Positions 48,868-59,253 of a stretch of 64,000 nt of DNA are shown piece by piece. The stretch's first letter is position 1; every line of letters starts with the position of its first letter. This DNA is from Phoronis australis (taxonomy: Eukaryota; Phoronida; Phoronidae), in the NCBI GenBank assembly GCA_002633005.1, contig NMRA01000882.1, forward strand, positions 28,579 to 92,578, read 5' to 3'. Under the pieces are notes generated by a model. It was not told the DNA's origin. It made no database searches and saw only the letters and a program-made list of their open reading frames with translations. Made by a program: the position numbers and the translations under genes.

Positions 48868-50201
48868 TTAAAGGCGAAGGCAACCATTTTTCATGTCACT
48901 TTTAGCACAAATAAGATTCGTTGATTATCCCAGACACATTTTTCACTTAATTACAACTTTTCGTAATTTGATTAATTTCTCGTCCTCTACTCCGGAAGTG
49001 TCGTTTTGGGAGGCAAGAGTTTTGCGCCAATTTCTTTTCATTATAGTCTGACTGTGAGAGCTGTCGAGTCAGTCATTGTTCTACCTCGGTTGTGATAAGT
49101 TCGGTCGTCGTTTTGCTTTTGCTTACGAGTCAGTCAACATGCCACGCTGTTGCTGCGTGCCGGGATGTACTCATTATCTTCTCACACGCGCTTTGGGTAG
49201 CTTGCATCGCTTTCCGAAGGATGACACACTTCGCCGTACTTGGCTAGCTCGTTCATGTGAAGAACGCAGCGCTACACGTCCACGCAACGTACAAAGCAGT
49301 GGAGGGTTACCGAATGTGTGGCAAGCATTTTCTACCGTCAGATTACGACAGAGATATGTACGCTGAATTGATGAAGGCCCCTGCGAAACAACGCCTGAAG
49401 AAGTGTACCACGTCGCTGTTGATTCCCGGCAGTGCCCCGTCGCCAACCCCGAGAAGTGAGTTTTTGAAGCGAGAAGCCTCGCCAGCTGTGGCCACTATAT
49501 ACACTGTACAGTGATTGGTGGCACTTCATCTACTGTCAGCAGTGCCTCCGAACGTACCCCATAACGTGCAATTCCGGGAACTAGCAGTGATTTGCCCTGT
49601 GCTGTTGTCTCTAGCCCAGAGCATGTAAGCAGCCCTGCAGCGATGGTCAGTAGTGGGAGAGAGGCCCAGTTCGACACCCAGTGAAGAGGACAGTTCGTCA
49701 TCCAATGAACAGATCGGTGAGCCTAAGTTTCATAAGTTTATTGTGGACTTGTATTGGAGCTATTTAGAAGGCGTCAGGTGTGTGGCGAGGTAGTCACACG
49801 GTGGGATGTAAACTGTTTGGGTGCTGAGATCACCCTCCAGTTGAAGTGTGTTGCGGGACACTCGGGCAAGTGGGACAGTTCTTCCTCTGTACTTTAGACG
49901 ATAATAAGTATGCAGCAACAGCGTGTCATGTTGACTGACTCGTAAGCAAAAGCAAACGACGACCGAACTTATCAAAACCGATGTAGAACAATGACTGACT
50001 CGACTGCTCTCACAGTCAGACTATATGAAAAGAAATTGGGGCCAAATTCTTGCCTCCCAAAACGTCACTACCGGAGTAGACGACGACTAATTAATTAAAT
50101 TACGAAAAGCTGTAAATAAGTGAAAAATATGTCTGGGATAATCAACGAACCTTATTTTTTTGCTAAAAATGACATGAAAAAAGGGTTGCCTTCGCCTTTA
50201 A
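48868..50201 (+). mobile_element. Kolobok-like DNA transposon relic with long inverted arms
   Basis: The ends read TTAAAGGCGAAGGCAACC (48868) and GGTTGCCTTCGCCTTTAA (to 50201), so TTAA borders both sides. The arms stay complementary for about 270 bases (48868-49138 with 49930-50201) at roughly 90 per cent by eye, and complementarity continues weakly past the start codon. Between them is a THAP-domain frame with faults. TTAA target duplications, TTAAAGG-type termini and a THAP domain in the transposase are features of the Kolobok superfamily. PiggyBac also uses TTAA but lacks THAP; P elements carry THAP but make 8-bp duplications. At 1.3 kb it lacks a catalytic domain and is non-autonomous. 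Confidence 0.72.
49139..49513 (+). pseudogene. THAP domain of the Kolobok-like element, frameshifted
   Basis: ATG at 49139 gives MPRCCCVPGCTHYLLTRALG then SLHRFPKDDTLRRTWLARSC, the N-terminal THAP half with C-x-x-x-C, RFPKD and W. Near 49257 the frame must shift by one base. The second half reads KAVEGYRMCGKHFLPSDYDR, with C-x-x-H-F, and then the loop KCTTSLLIPG in place of the usual AVP block. A Ser/Thr/Pro-rich linker follows with two stops (after SERTP near 49560 and after EAQFDTQ near 49682). Zinc ligands are all present across the two frames. The protein would have bound the element's own ends; it is now inactive unless frameshifting occurs. Confidence 0.75.
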
Positions 50202-50712
50202 TGTGCAGTTTTTACTACATTAACGCATTTGTAAGTCGAAATTTTGTTTCAATGAAGGTAGCTCCATATTAAAATAATCCCATGGCCGATTTTAATGAAG
50301 ACTTCCCAATTTACCTTAAAAACGCTCTTAAGAAAGTTCTATTAATAAGTTGGTTTTGTTTTTATGCCAAATTAACTTCCCAAAACGTAAGGTATTTTTT
50401 TGTAAAAATAGCAACCAGTTCCATTTATATAACGGAAGCATAGGCCACCTAGGCACATAAAAGGATAATCCTACTATCGTTTTAGAGATAGTTGAATAGA
50501 TATTAAGTTTAGAAAGATGCAATAAAAGTCACTCAGCCATTCTGAAGAACACGTGTTCCTAACTTCCAAATAGTTCGATTTGGCCAAACCGAAAAAAAAA
50601 ATTAAAAAGTTGCAAGTATGCAAAGTCTGAGGGTTATCACTTACTTATCAATAATGATATTGCTGGCGTACTAAAAGTCCCAATATATGTAAATATTTCT
50701 CTGCTGCCTACG
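50202..50712. other. Flank of the transposon; nothing recognised
   Basis: AT-rich with no supported frame. Confidence 0.4.
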
Positions 50713-50823
50713 TCAAGAACTTTCTATATTTTTTGACATCACCACTCTCCTTCCTGTCACGTCGCTCGAGTCGTGGAACTCGTAACATTCCTTCCCACAG
50801 ACATCGTAAGCAGTTTTTCCTTT
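50713..50823 (-). CDS. Candidate terminal exon with ankyrin-like start
   Basis: After CTTTTACAG the minus strand reads KGKTAYDVCGKECYEFHDSS then DVTGRRVVMSKNIESS and a TGA. The exon is more GC-rich than the upstream frame, and KGKTAYDV resembles the opening of a last ankyrin repeat (typically GKTAYDVA). The preceding frame stays open for another 60 codons, so the acceptor is inferred from composition and sequence change. Whether it belongs to another ankyrin gene or to the EAR locus cannot be told; no partner exon was found and the gap at 52145 is close. Confidence 0.35.
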   Translation of the reverse strand, partial: KGKTAYDVCGKECYEFHDSSDVTGRRVVMSKNIESS

Positions 50824-51159
50824 CTGTAAAAGTTTAATCCGAATCAAAGTTAAACCTTTGCGAATGTAAAGTATACCATTTTTTAGTTTCCGGATGAAAA
50901 TATCAATAAGTCTACCATTTTGTATATTGCCTATATTTACTTGGTGATCTTCAAGTTTGCCAAACTTTGTCTTCTCGATTCCGTTCAAAGTTATAACGTG
51001 TACAGGATTAGGAAAATAGGGAATATGGCCCGTCCGTGTACTATGTAATTCTATGAAATTTTTGAAAGATAAACTGCTGACGTTTGACCAGTAGATGTCG
51101 CCATGTATTCACGAACATTCAACTAAATTACCCACGGCAGCATACCGTCATTGAGGCCT

Positions 51160-51715
51160 CTTTACTGGCCTCTAGGCTCAGCAACTCATGATATATTGGA
51201 TACACTAACTCCTGCATTGGCCGCCAGGATCGCACATACAAGGCCCCCTCTTTATGATGAACTCGCGATACAAGGAATACATTTCAAATCCTGATCTCTA
51301 CTTACCACTAGCTAAGGGTCTATTATCAGAGATTTCCCCACTATCTTATGTTATATTGGATACACTGGTTCCTTTATTGGCCGCTAGGCTCGCACACGAA
51401 AGACTTCCTCATTATGAGTAATCCACTGCATAATATTAAATATTCTGATCTCTTTACATATCACCAGGGCAGACAACCAGTGATTGCACCAAAACTCGTG
51501 TTTTATCGGATACAGTGTTTCCGGAATGGCCCGTAGGCTCGTACATGCAAGACCTTCTCTTTTTGATAAACTCGAAATAAACCAGAAACAGTCCACATTC
51601 TGCTCTCGTACGTTTCCACTAGATTACCATATTCTACCAAGTAACTTGCGATATACCAGAATCATTCCATGATTTGATCTTTTAATTTGCCGCTAGCGTC
51701 GCTAATGCTATAACT
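51160..51715. repeat. Degenerate tandem repeat, ~155-bp period
   Basis: The marker TTGGATACACTAACTCC recurs as TTGGATACACTGGTTCC and CGGATACAGTGTTTCC at about 51196, 51355 and 51509. Each is followed by ATTGGCCGC-AGG-TCGCAC and then a CTTCCTC-TTATGA type block. A partial unit precedes (CTGGCCTCTAGGCTCAGC) and another follows (GCCGCTAGCGTCGC). About three and a half units; identity is moderate. Confidence 0.6.
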
Positions 51716-52144
51716 AAAGTTTTTCGCAATTCCGGAGTTTTTTAACTGAATTGCAGAAGTGAGTCTTTAGTAAGTCCATGATAAGGTATGATTATAGTAG
51801 AACCAAAAATACATAATCTAATACTCGTCATTTCTCATACCTGACTGTATCGGACAGGTTCATAAATATTATTTGTTACCAAATTGCGAAAAAATGACAC
51901 GGTGTAACAGTAACATTAAAATGGAAATGAACCAGAGAGGTTATATGAATGACTTATTAAACCAGCAAGAGAATAAATTCAATGATTCAAAAGATTTCTA
52001 CCCTATCACAACATGCATGTAGATTACGGGTCCCTTACAGTTGTGAAGAATTTGGTCACTCATTCATCCAAAGATATACATCTTCATATATTATTTTGGT
52101 TTTTCGTGCCGTTTGATACAGTTCTTCAGTAAAAAGTCAGGATG

Positions 52145-52803
52145 NNNNNNNNNNNNNNNNNNNNNNNNNNNNNNNNNNNNNNNNNNNNNNNNNNNNNNNN
52201 NNNNNNNNNNNNNNNNNNNNNNNNNNNNNNNNNNNNNNNNNNNNNNNNNNNNNNNNNNNNNNNNNNNNNNNNNNNNNNNNNNNNNNNNNNNNNNNNNNNN
52301 NNNNNNNNNNNNNNNNNNNNNNNNNNNNNNNNNNNNNNNNNNNNNNNNNNNNNNNNNNNNNNNNNNNNNNNNNNNNNNNNNNNNNNNNNNNNNNNNNNNN
52401 NNNNNNNNNNNNNNNNNNNNNNNNNNNNNNNNNNNNNNNNNNNNNNNNNNNNNNNNNNNNNNNNNNNNNNNNNNNNNNNNNNNNNNNNNNNNNNNNNNNN
52501 NNNNNNNNNNNNNNNNNNNNNNNNNNNNNNNNNNNNNNNNNNNNNNNNNNNNNNNNNNNNNNNNNNNNNNNNNNNNNNNNNNNNNNNNNNNNNNNNNNNN
52601 NNNNNNNNNNNNNNNNNNNNNNNNNNNNNNNNNNNNNNNNNNNNNNNNNNNNNNNNNNNNNNNNNNNNNNNNNNNNNNNNNNNNNNNNNNNNNNNNNNNN
52701 NNNNNNNNNNNNNNNNNNNNNNNNNNNNNNNNNNNNNNNNNNNNNNNNNNNNNNNNNNNNNNNNNNNNNNNNNNNNNNNNNNNNNNNNNNNNNNNNNNNN
52801 NNN
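52145..52803. other. Assembly gap (run of N)
   Basis: 659 undetermined bases. Open frames crossing it are artefacts. The true size may differ from the run length. A poly-G stretch lies just right of it at 52836. Confidence 0.98.
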
Positions 52804-54289
52804 CGTGAAGCATGAGGAAATATTGAGTTCGGATGGGGGGGGGCTCAGACGCGGACAAGCGGTTCCCTTTTTTTCGTAGTCCACGGATAGACTTTCTGAA
52901 CAGAAGGTCCACATCCCTCGGACCCCGCAACTCGGGGCCGCCCTCTGTACATATAATCGGTCTTTGCCCAATTCCCCGAGGATGTTAGGCCACCTCCTTA
53001 TGGTATCCTAGAACCGCCATTGTCCTTACATAGCGGGTTTATACTGCCATATCCTTAGTGCTGCGGTGCTAAATTTGGACTGAGTCCAAGTTACCGGTTG
53101 TATAAAAAATCCCTAACAGGGACTAAACTGAGTTCCTCAATTCTTTTACGTATTTGTTCATAACTCACATGAGAAATATTTTTCTATCATCTTGATTATG
53201 AGCTATTCTTTGGCGAACAATTTCTAATAACATAACTAAAAACTCACCCCTTGATTCAATCAAACTAAGTAGGGACTTTTTACATGAATTACAAAAAAGA
53301 TCCTAACCTTTTTACAATAATACTGAGAATCTGACTATTGTCCACACTCTATTTGTATCGAAACTAAAATTGGGTTAGTGTCTGATATTCAAACAGCTCT
53401 TAAAAGAAAGATTAGTACTCAGTGTTTTCACAAACCCACACATTTGCAGTAGACTTAGGGAACTTTTAGGGGTGTTTCGTGCAACCGCGCGCTGGGTATC
53501 AAAGCCGACGACGCTCACTTGCATGTACAACAGAATTTGAATTGGTGAATAATCTTAAAATACCATGCAACAACGTGCTTGTTTTTTTTGCACCAATACA
53601 CAAGTAAATGTTGACGCGTTAAAATGCAAAATCTATTACCTTTGTTACTTGTTATTGTCAATTTTTTGGTCTCCGAACTCATTCTCAATAGTGTACGAAT
53701 GCTGATAATAAAAAATATCTGCAAATTACAATATGAATAAGCACAAACTATTTACTTTACAGCCTAACGTCATTTGTGTGAAAGAAAATGGATAACTTGG
53801 TGTAACATATATCCGACAATAAAATATTCCTAGAATCACGTTTCTCAAATCCACACTCAATACTACAGCCACAGAATGTGCGTACATGTATGTGTATTAG
53901 TTTTGATATATACAAAATGAACTAGTTTCTAAAATATTTTGGAATTAGAACACATTTGACACTCAGTTTCGCTCATGGCTGTATTCTCCTGCAAATCAAC
54001 TCAACTCACGACTTCAAGCTTATCACAGGGTAGAAGAAACAAATAGACCACAAGGCCCACACTGTCAACATACTATGTAGCTACATGTATGTGAACCCAC
54101 TTTGCCATCTGTCTCCACTTTTCCTATCTTAAACAGTACACACCATGGATTTTTGCACATTTTGAATTACCGGTGGCCACAGACTAAATATATGGGTAAA
54201 TTTTAGCTAAACCCATGTTTATTTTGTGTAATTAGCTCGAAATTTTTATTTTTCTTTCAATTTTGCCAATTTTCACATTTGCCGCCATG
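52804..54289. other. Intergenic; nothing supported
   Basis: AT-rich; the first 150 bases after the gap are more GC-rich, then composition falls back. No repeat partner or frame supported. Confidence 0.4.
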
Positions 54290-54297
54290 TGACGTCA
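54290..54297 (+). promoter_or_regulatory. CRE-type site TGACGTCA upstream of the 54.3 kb frame
   Basis: A perfect palindromic cAMP-response-element word lies 39 bases before the ATG at 54336, next to GCCGCCATG. CREB/ATF factors bind such sites. The position suits a promoter or 5' leader, but a single 8-mer can occur by chance. Confidence 0.35.
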
Positions 54298-54335
54298 TGG
54301 GTTGAACACAAGAGATCAGTGACTAGCATTCGACA

Positions 54336-54605
54336 ATGACGGAGAGCAGGGAATTTGAAAGCAACGACGATTATGAGCAAGAATTGAACGAATACTATGA
54401 AGAAACGTACGGGAATAGTAGCCAGGATGAGGAAATGGGGTTGCACGAAAGCGAGAACAAGTTTAATGTGCTTCCGGCTGCGTACTTTTCTATTTTGAGT
54501 CTTACGAACTGGATCCTCTCACGAGAGAAGCAGCCTCGGGCTCAGAGAGTCAACTCAGTCATCAGAGATGATCCTGAATTAAGAGCTGATGTTTCTGAAC
54601 GATAA
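54336..54605 (+). CDS. Acidic 89-residue frame, unknown function
   Basis: ATG in the context GACAATGACG opens MTESREFESNDDYEQELNEY, YEETYGNSSQDEE and HESENKFN, then a less charged half with LPAAYFSILSLTNWIL and a basic end, stop at 54605. The N-terminal half is highly acidic and rich in Tyr and Asn, likely disordered. A broken relative lies at 8471-8620. The next conserved block (54631-54852) is in another frame and overlaps nearly end to end. Either an intron joins them or a frameshift separates them. Base composition is more GC-rich than the flanks, supporting real coding. No known family is recognised. Confidence 0.45.
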   Translation: MTESREFESNDDYEQELNEYYEETYGNSSQDEEMGLHESENKFNVLPAAYFSILSLTNWILSREKQPRAQRVNSVIRDDPELRADVSER

Positions 54606-54630
54606 ATATTGTCCTTTATTGAACCAGGCC

Positions 54631-54852
54631 TTCATCGTAACGTTTCCTGTGACTGGAGTCGAAACACGAGTCCTCAAAGTGGGCAAAACACAGAGTGGCC
54701 CCGGACCGAATCGCTTGGTCCACGATGACGTCCCCCACTCTCCTTCAGCGCACGAAGCGATGCCACTTCTGCGCAACTTCGGTGTCCTTCGGGACACCGA
54801 GTCGTTCTCCGCCTGGCTGCTGTTGCTGCAGCCCCGGAAATACATCTTTTGA
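54631..54852 (+). CDS. Conserved C-terminal block of the 54.3 kb locus
   Basis: The frame reads FIVTFPVTGVETRVLKVGKT, GPNRLVHDDVPHSPS, EAMPLLRNFGVLRDTESFSA and LLLLQPRKYIF, then a stop at 54852. The same ordered residues occur in the 4-kb repeat copy A at 697-852 and, with a stop, in copy B. This copy is GC-rich and free of stops, so it is the best-preserved member in the window and may be close to the source gene. The frame is offset from 54336-54605. If one protein is made, a short intron or frameshift near 54590-54630 is required. Function unknown. Confidence 0.45.
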   Translation, partial: FIVTFPVTGVETRVLKVGKTQSGPGPNRLVHDDVPHSPSAHEAMPLLRNFGVLRDTESFSAWLLLLQPRKYIF

Positions 54853-55512
54853 TCCCTCTACGAACCTTCTCGACGCTAATTGTACTTTGCTTTCACTTCA
54901 CTCTATACACTTTGTTTCTGATCCGAACAGTATGGCGAACGACTTGGGTTCAACCCATGACGTTGCACATAATTATTATTTTTTCAATTTTTGCGTGTTT
55001 CTTTATGAGTTGTGCACTAAAGGCACTGAAATCAAGTAAGGTATAATAATAACATTTATTTTGAGGTACTATAATCATGTTGTGTACACTTTAAAAAGCG
55101 GGACGTGGAAAAAATAAAAAGGGCGTGCTGCGTCAATGTCAACGTACACGATAACCTAAAACGTTTTCTAGAGGTTTTAATATTCTTATTGGTAATGGGA
55201 AAACAGTCTTACATGTTAACAGTGGCCAGCTGTAATGAAGGTATTCAAGGACAAACAAAATGCGGTAGACTAAAAATTAGAAAGTCACTACAATGAGATA
55301 ATGAAAATTTTCCCACTTTTTCCTTTTCTTCATCACTCAGGTAACGGAGTCCGCCAAATTCCTCATTTGCTGACATCTTGCATCAAAGTAGCTATCGTTC
55401 CGTGCCTGGTTTAGCGACGCGGTTGTTTTTTCCGAGTTTCGATTTGTCGTTGTAAAAACGCATTGACGTCATACTGTATGTGTCACCATTAGAGAGTTGT
55501 GTTTGACTAGCA
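54853..55512. other. 3' flank of the 54.3 kb locus; nothing recognised
   Basis: AT-rich; TGACGTCA-like word ATTGACGTCATAC occurs near 55465, before the candidate exon at 55513. Confidence 0.35.
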
Positions 55513-55636
55513 ATGAACCGCGCAAGCAAGTCTATACCTGATATGTACAGGGATCGAGGAAAGCGTAGTTGGTCTGCCGTATTGTTTGTAAACGAGGATC
55601 AAATTAAGTTCCCAGTTCACCCTGGCCTACATAAAG
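55513..55636 (+). CDS. Weak candidate first exon, unknown function
   Basis: ATG at 55513 (context AGCAATGAA) opens MNRASKSIPDMYRDRGKRSW, then SAVLFVNEDQIKFPVHPGLH and K, ending at an AAAG/GTATCA donor in phase 1. A GACGTCA word lies about 50 bases upstream. The sequence looks protein-like and is richer in GC than its surroundings. No following exon was identified, and without the donor the frame stops after 56 codons. No family recognised. Confidence 0.22.
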
Positions 55637-57904
55637 GTATCATTTGTGGAGGGCTAGGACAAATATCAGATTGTCCACTATGACCACCATGGATACAATC
55701 CCCCTCTGTTGTCACTAATCCTCACGTTGGCTGTCGTCATTTTGCATCCCTCTACTCATCACACTTCTTTAATACATGGCCACTATGAGTTATGTGCTGA
55801 CATTAACAGCCACCATGGAACCCAGGGGCTACGTTTTGCCTAGTTAGTGACCTGATGGTTTATGTAGTTACAATATAATTTCCCCTATCCACTTATTCAG
55901 TTTCTTCGCCTTTTGCTTGTCTCGCGTGTTCAAGGTTATAAGTTATCATTTTTAGTTTTTTTCAAGATCTTCTTCGATTGCGTCCACTTTGCAACTTGTT
56001 TTCATTTCCAGGCTTCGTTCCTTTGCGTTTGGTAGTCCGAACAAATAAGAGAGGGTTGCTTTTTCGGAAGAACTTTTCACGTCCACGGCGAAAGCAAAAG
56101 TGCAGATAACTCCACTATTTTGCTTAAACGCACATTTCAGGCCACGTGACATGGCATGTTTGTATTAGCCGATTTAGCCTATAGATTCCAAGTATTGAAA
56201 ATTTATTATGAATTCATTTCCTTCATTCTGCCGTCCTTTAGATTTACAAAGTTGCTTTTGGTTTTTAACATCTTTTTTCCTATTCGGAGTGTTTATTTCG
56301 TCAAGAGTCATGAGTTTTTGCACATAAGTTCCATGAGAAGTATAACCGTAAGAATCCGACGTCAGATGTTTTAAGTTGCGTTTGAAAAGCGAGGAACTGT
56401 CTTTGGTATCACGAACCTGGAACGGTATTTGAAAGGGGACTTTACAAATATATACAGTTGTAAAGAGACAATACCAGTCAACCGCGTGGATAAAACATGT
56501 GCGCACCCGGGGGGGGGGGGGGGGGTTGCATGACCTCCCTCCGTTTGGCACAGCGGGCAAAAAGGTCCATCCCAGAAAGACAAAAAATACGAAAAAAAGG
56601 AGAAAACTAAAAAGGTAGGAGTTTGGCGAATGAACGAATCTTCTTTTTAGTAAAATGTCTGCAACCACAAAATTTTTTGCAACCCCTACATTTATGTCTG
56701 GGTGCGCGCATACAAGAGAATTAAACAAACTTGCCACACAAACTGTCACACGACCACGAGCGTGTTTTAACTACAGAGAACGATGATTCAAGTTTTAAAC
56801 CATTGACGTCGTGAACACTAAAAAACAGGCTATGCTGACTTTTTACTGTGCCAGTGGGTGAACCTTATGTACAAGATCGCCGAACTGGGGAAAACACAGA
56901 CTCATCATTCATCTAGTATATGAAAGATTTTGTAATCTAAAACTCTGTAATGTTCGATTTAAGGGTCGCTATTCTGCATACCGTGTTTGAGGGATTGTCA
57001 CTTCAATAAATTGATATACAAAAAATATATCTGATCTAGGACTAATACGATTAAAAAAATAACTCTCATCTAATATGGCCAGTCTTGTTTAATAATCAGT
57101 GTGGAAAATGATTTTAATATTGTATAAAATGCAGGAATTATATCAAATTCATTTTTGTTAACCCCAGGGCCACAAAGGCATTAATCGCAGTGAATATATG
57201 TAATAGTGATGAACTTCGAGGTAACAACGAAGCAACAAGACGGGCAATCTACTGTAGAACTGGTACATGTAGGGTTAAACAAGATATGTTTAAAATATTT
57301 TGAGAAATAATGCTGAATCGGTGTTAATGATTTTATTACATAAATGTTTATTATCATTGATAAACATGTACAAAAACACAAACGATAAACATGCGAACAC
57401 ATATTACATATTCACATGGAATGACTAGCCTTGTAAAAAGTACGCGACTGCTGCTACGTGGAATTAACATGAGCAACAATTTTCAGAAAAAATGTCACAC
57501 AAAATCTTTATAAGCAATTAATTTTTTGGCAATATTCTACTCGAGAGTATATGTAACAGACTTTTTGGCTGGAGGTTGCAAATTTTCAAATGAAAATAAT
57601 GAGATTTGTGTCACTCTGACATAAATCCTATTATTTGGGCAAATACCATTAAACAGTACTTCATGCTTCACATCCAACTCCTAGCTATCTGGGTGAGGTA
57701 AATGCCCAGCCATTATAAAAACGCCTACCTTTTCTGCTACGCAAGTTAACTGTTCCACCGCAATACCAACAGTTGTGCATAATCTCTTGACCTGAGCACA
57801 TACATGTAGGAACCTGAATGTCAGTTATCTTCGGCTGAGCTACCCTAGCTCGTACACGGTGTATTAGATTCGTAATAATCCCGGGGCACTAAACTTGGGG
57901 GTAA
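55637..57904. other. Intergenic; includes a 17-base poly-G run
   Basis: A run of 17 Gs spans 56509-56525. The minus-strand frame 56174-56749 is 191 codons but crosses this run (giving a Pro stretch) and has no other support. The rest is AT-rich. Confidence 0.5.
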
Positions 57905-58277
57905 TTAAATGAGCCCTAAACCGGCTGGATTTCGCCAGGATATGCTGCGATATGAGTGAGGGTGAGTTGGGTTTTGGGGGCAGTTTGGTCCCGGGGAAGG
58001 CCCGGCCGGTGGCACCGTACCATGCGATGCTCGGGTGGGCACCACTGCAGGTCCTCCAGGTACGTTTGTGCCTGCACCGTTATGTCGTGCAATTTCCCTT
58101 GTACTTATGACATAGCAGTGTCTGGTAGGTGGTGTGGTGTTAGTAGAGGTACCTGTAATGTACAACAACCACAACTCCGCCTCTATCGTCGACCAAGTTG
58201 TGGCTGGGTTTCGAACTTTGCGGGAGCGGTACTGCTCATCGTGAGGTATCGATACTGAGCCATAAACCCACGTTCCT
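57905..58277 (-). pseudogene. Retroelement gag-like relic
   Basis: On the minus strand a GC-rich block encodes LSEQTNRSDEEI, then YRSRKVRNPATTWSTIEAEL and WLLYIT, followed by RHCYV. A different frame then gives GRAFPGTKLPPKPNSPSLIS. The segment between (CYV... with Cys and His codons split over frames) may be the remains of a CCHC-type knuckle region. The order of charged helical stretch, Pro-rich linker and Cys/His region suggests the C-terminal half of a retrotransposon gag. The frame changes show decay. I cannot name the clade. Reverse transcriptase was not seen next to it. Confidence 0.4.
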
Positions 58278-58708
58278 TGCAATATCTCTTCATCACTCCG
58301 GTTGGTCTGCTCACTCAGCTTGTACGGAACCTGCTTTGCAGCCGGGTTGTTATAGCCCAGTTGGCTGTTTGATGTACACACTTGGTACTAAATACGACAT
58401 TTGCCCATTTGGCAGTTTGTACCCAATTGGTACTTTTTATTGAATTTGCCGTTTTGCTTGACCCACTTGGTAGGTAATCGGCCATTACCCATTTGGTATT
58501 ATGTGCCCATTTGGTACTAAGCTTACCTGTGCCATTTATTATCCGATATTCAATTACAATTTGGGTATCGGAAATGTGAGTGTTATCTCTTGTTATTAAG
58601 GAACCCATCTGGTTCCTTCTGTGAAATATTTATTTGTAAGTCTGTGACCCTGAAATTCCCAATGCAACATAAAATATATGTTATTCTTGTTGTTTTATTT
58701 GTCCCCAT
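58278..58708 (-). repeat. Retroelement 5' fragment, copy 1
   Basis: Matches 60656-61094 in the same orientation through TATCTCTTCATCACTCCGGT, AGCCCAGTTGGCTGTTTG, CCCATTTGGCAGTTTGTACC, GGCCATTACCCATTTGGTAT and CTGTGACCCTGAAATTCC. The CCCATTTGGTAC-like word recurs several times inside each copy. On the minus strand the left part encodes SQLGYNN and KLSEQTNRSDEE, running directly into the gag-like relic. It is therefore the leader and N-terminus of that element. Confidence 0.7.
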
Positions 58709-59178
58709 TAAAAGGTCTCATCAAGTTCAAGAATAACGTGTTTATGAGGAAAACAATTGAGAAGATGCATGTGATAATTATGAAATAGATTTTCGAATTC
58801 CTTTCAAAATTCCTCTTCAGGGCGACAACCCCAGAAAGGGTGTAACAGCGTCTGTGGAGCTTTATTATAAAACGAACAAAAATAAAATCCCGTGATTGTA
58901 CTGTGACTAAAAACTTTTTGTTGCAATCTGAATCTTGTTTATCATAACAAAGTGGAGCCATTTAATGTCGTGATTCTTTTATCCGCAATTTTTCTTCCTA
59001 TGTAAACTTTGTAAACTCTGTAGTTCCAGTTTAAACTCCGGTTTCTTCCATGCCGTTGAAGAAAGAACCAATATGTCTACACCCCTTCATTACTTTTTTA
59101 AGTGGGAAATTGCTAGGAGAAAAGAACTTACTTTAAAAAAGACTTTTTTGAAATATTCTTAGAACAGAAACAGCACCG

Positions 59179-59253
59179 ATGCAATCTGCAAAGTCGGTTG
59201 CCACGTCGGATCCGTTTACCATACGGTCTATACTAACGAAATCACAATCAGAG
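59179..59253 (+). CDS. Candidate first exon with eh1-like repressor motif
   Basis: ATG at 59179 opens MQSAKSVATSDPFTIRSILT then KSQSE, followed by an AG/GTATAC donor in phase 0 (25 codons). PFTIRSIL fits the engrailed-homology-1 pattern F-S/T-I-x-x-I-L, found near the N-terminus of many ANTP-class and other homeodomain repressors, where it binds Groucho/TLE. The codons up to the donor are balanced, while the open frame beyond it turns AT-rich and motif-free, as expected for intron. No homeobox was seen between here and the window end, so a long first intron would be needed. Confidence 0.3.

Noticed and set aside
48868-50201. P-element or piggyBac identity for the THAP-carrying transposon
   Set aside because: P elements make 8-bp duplications and none is present; piggyBac uses TTAA but does not carry THAP. 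Kolobok fits both features.
52091-52971. Very long open frames on both strands
   Set aside because: They are made of undetermined bases in the assembly gap.
56174-56749. 191-codon minus-strand frame with Pro stretch
   Set aside because: It crosses a 17-base poly-G run, has no domain and no splice logic; poly-G length is also error-prone.
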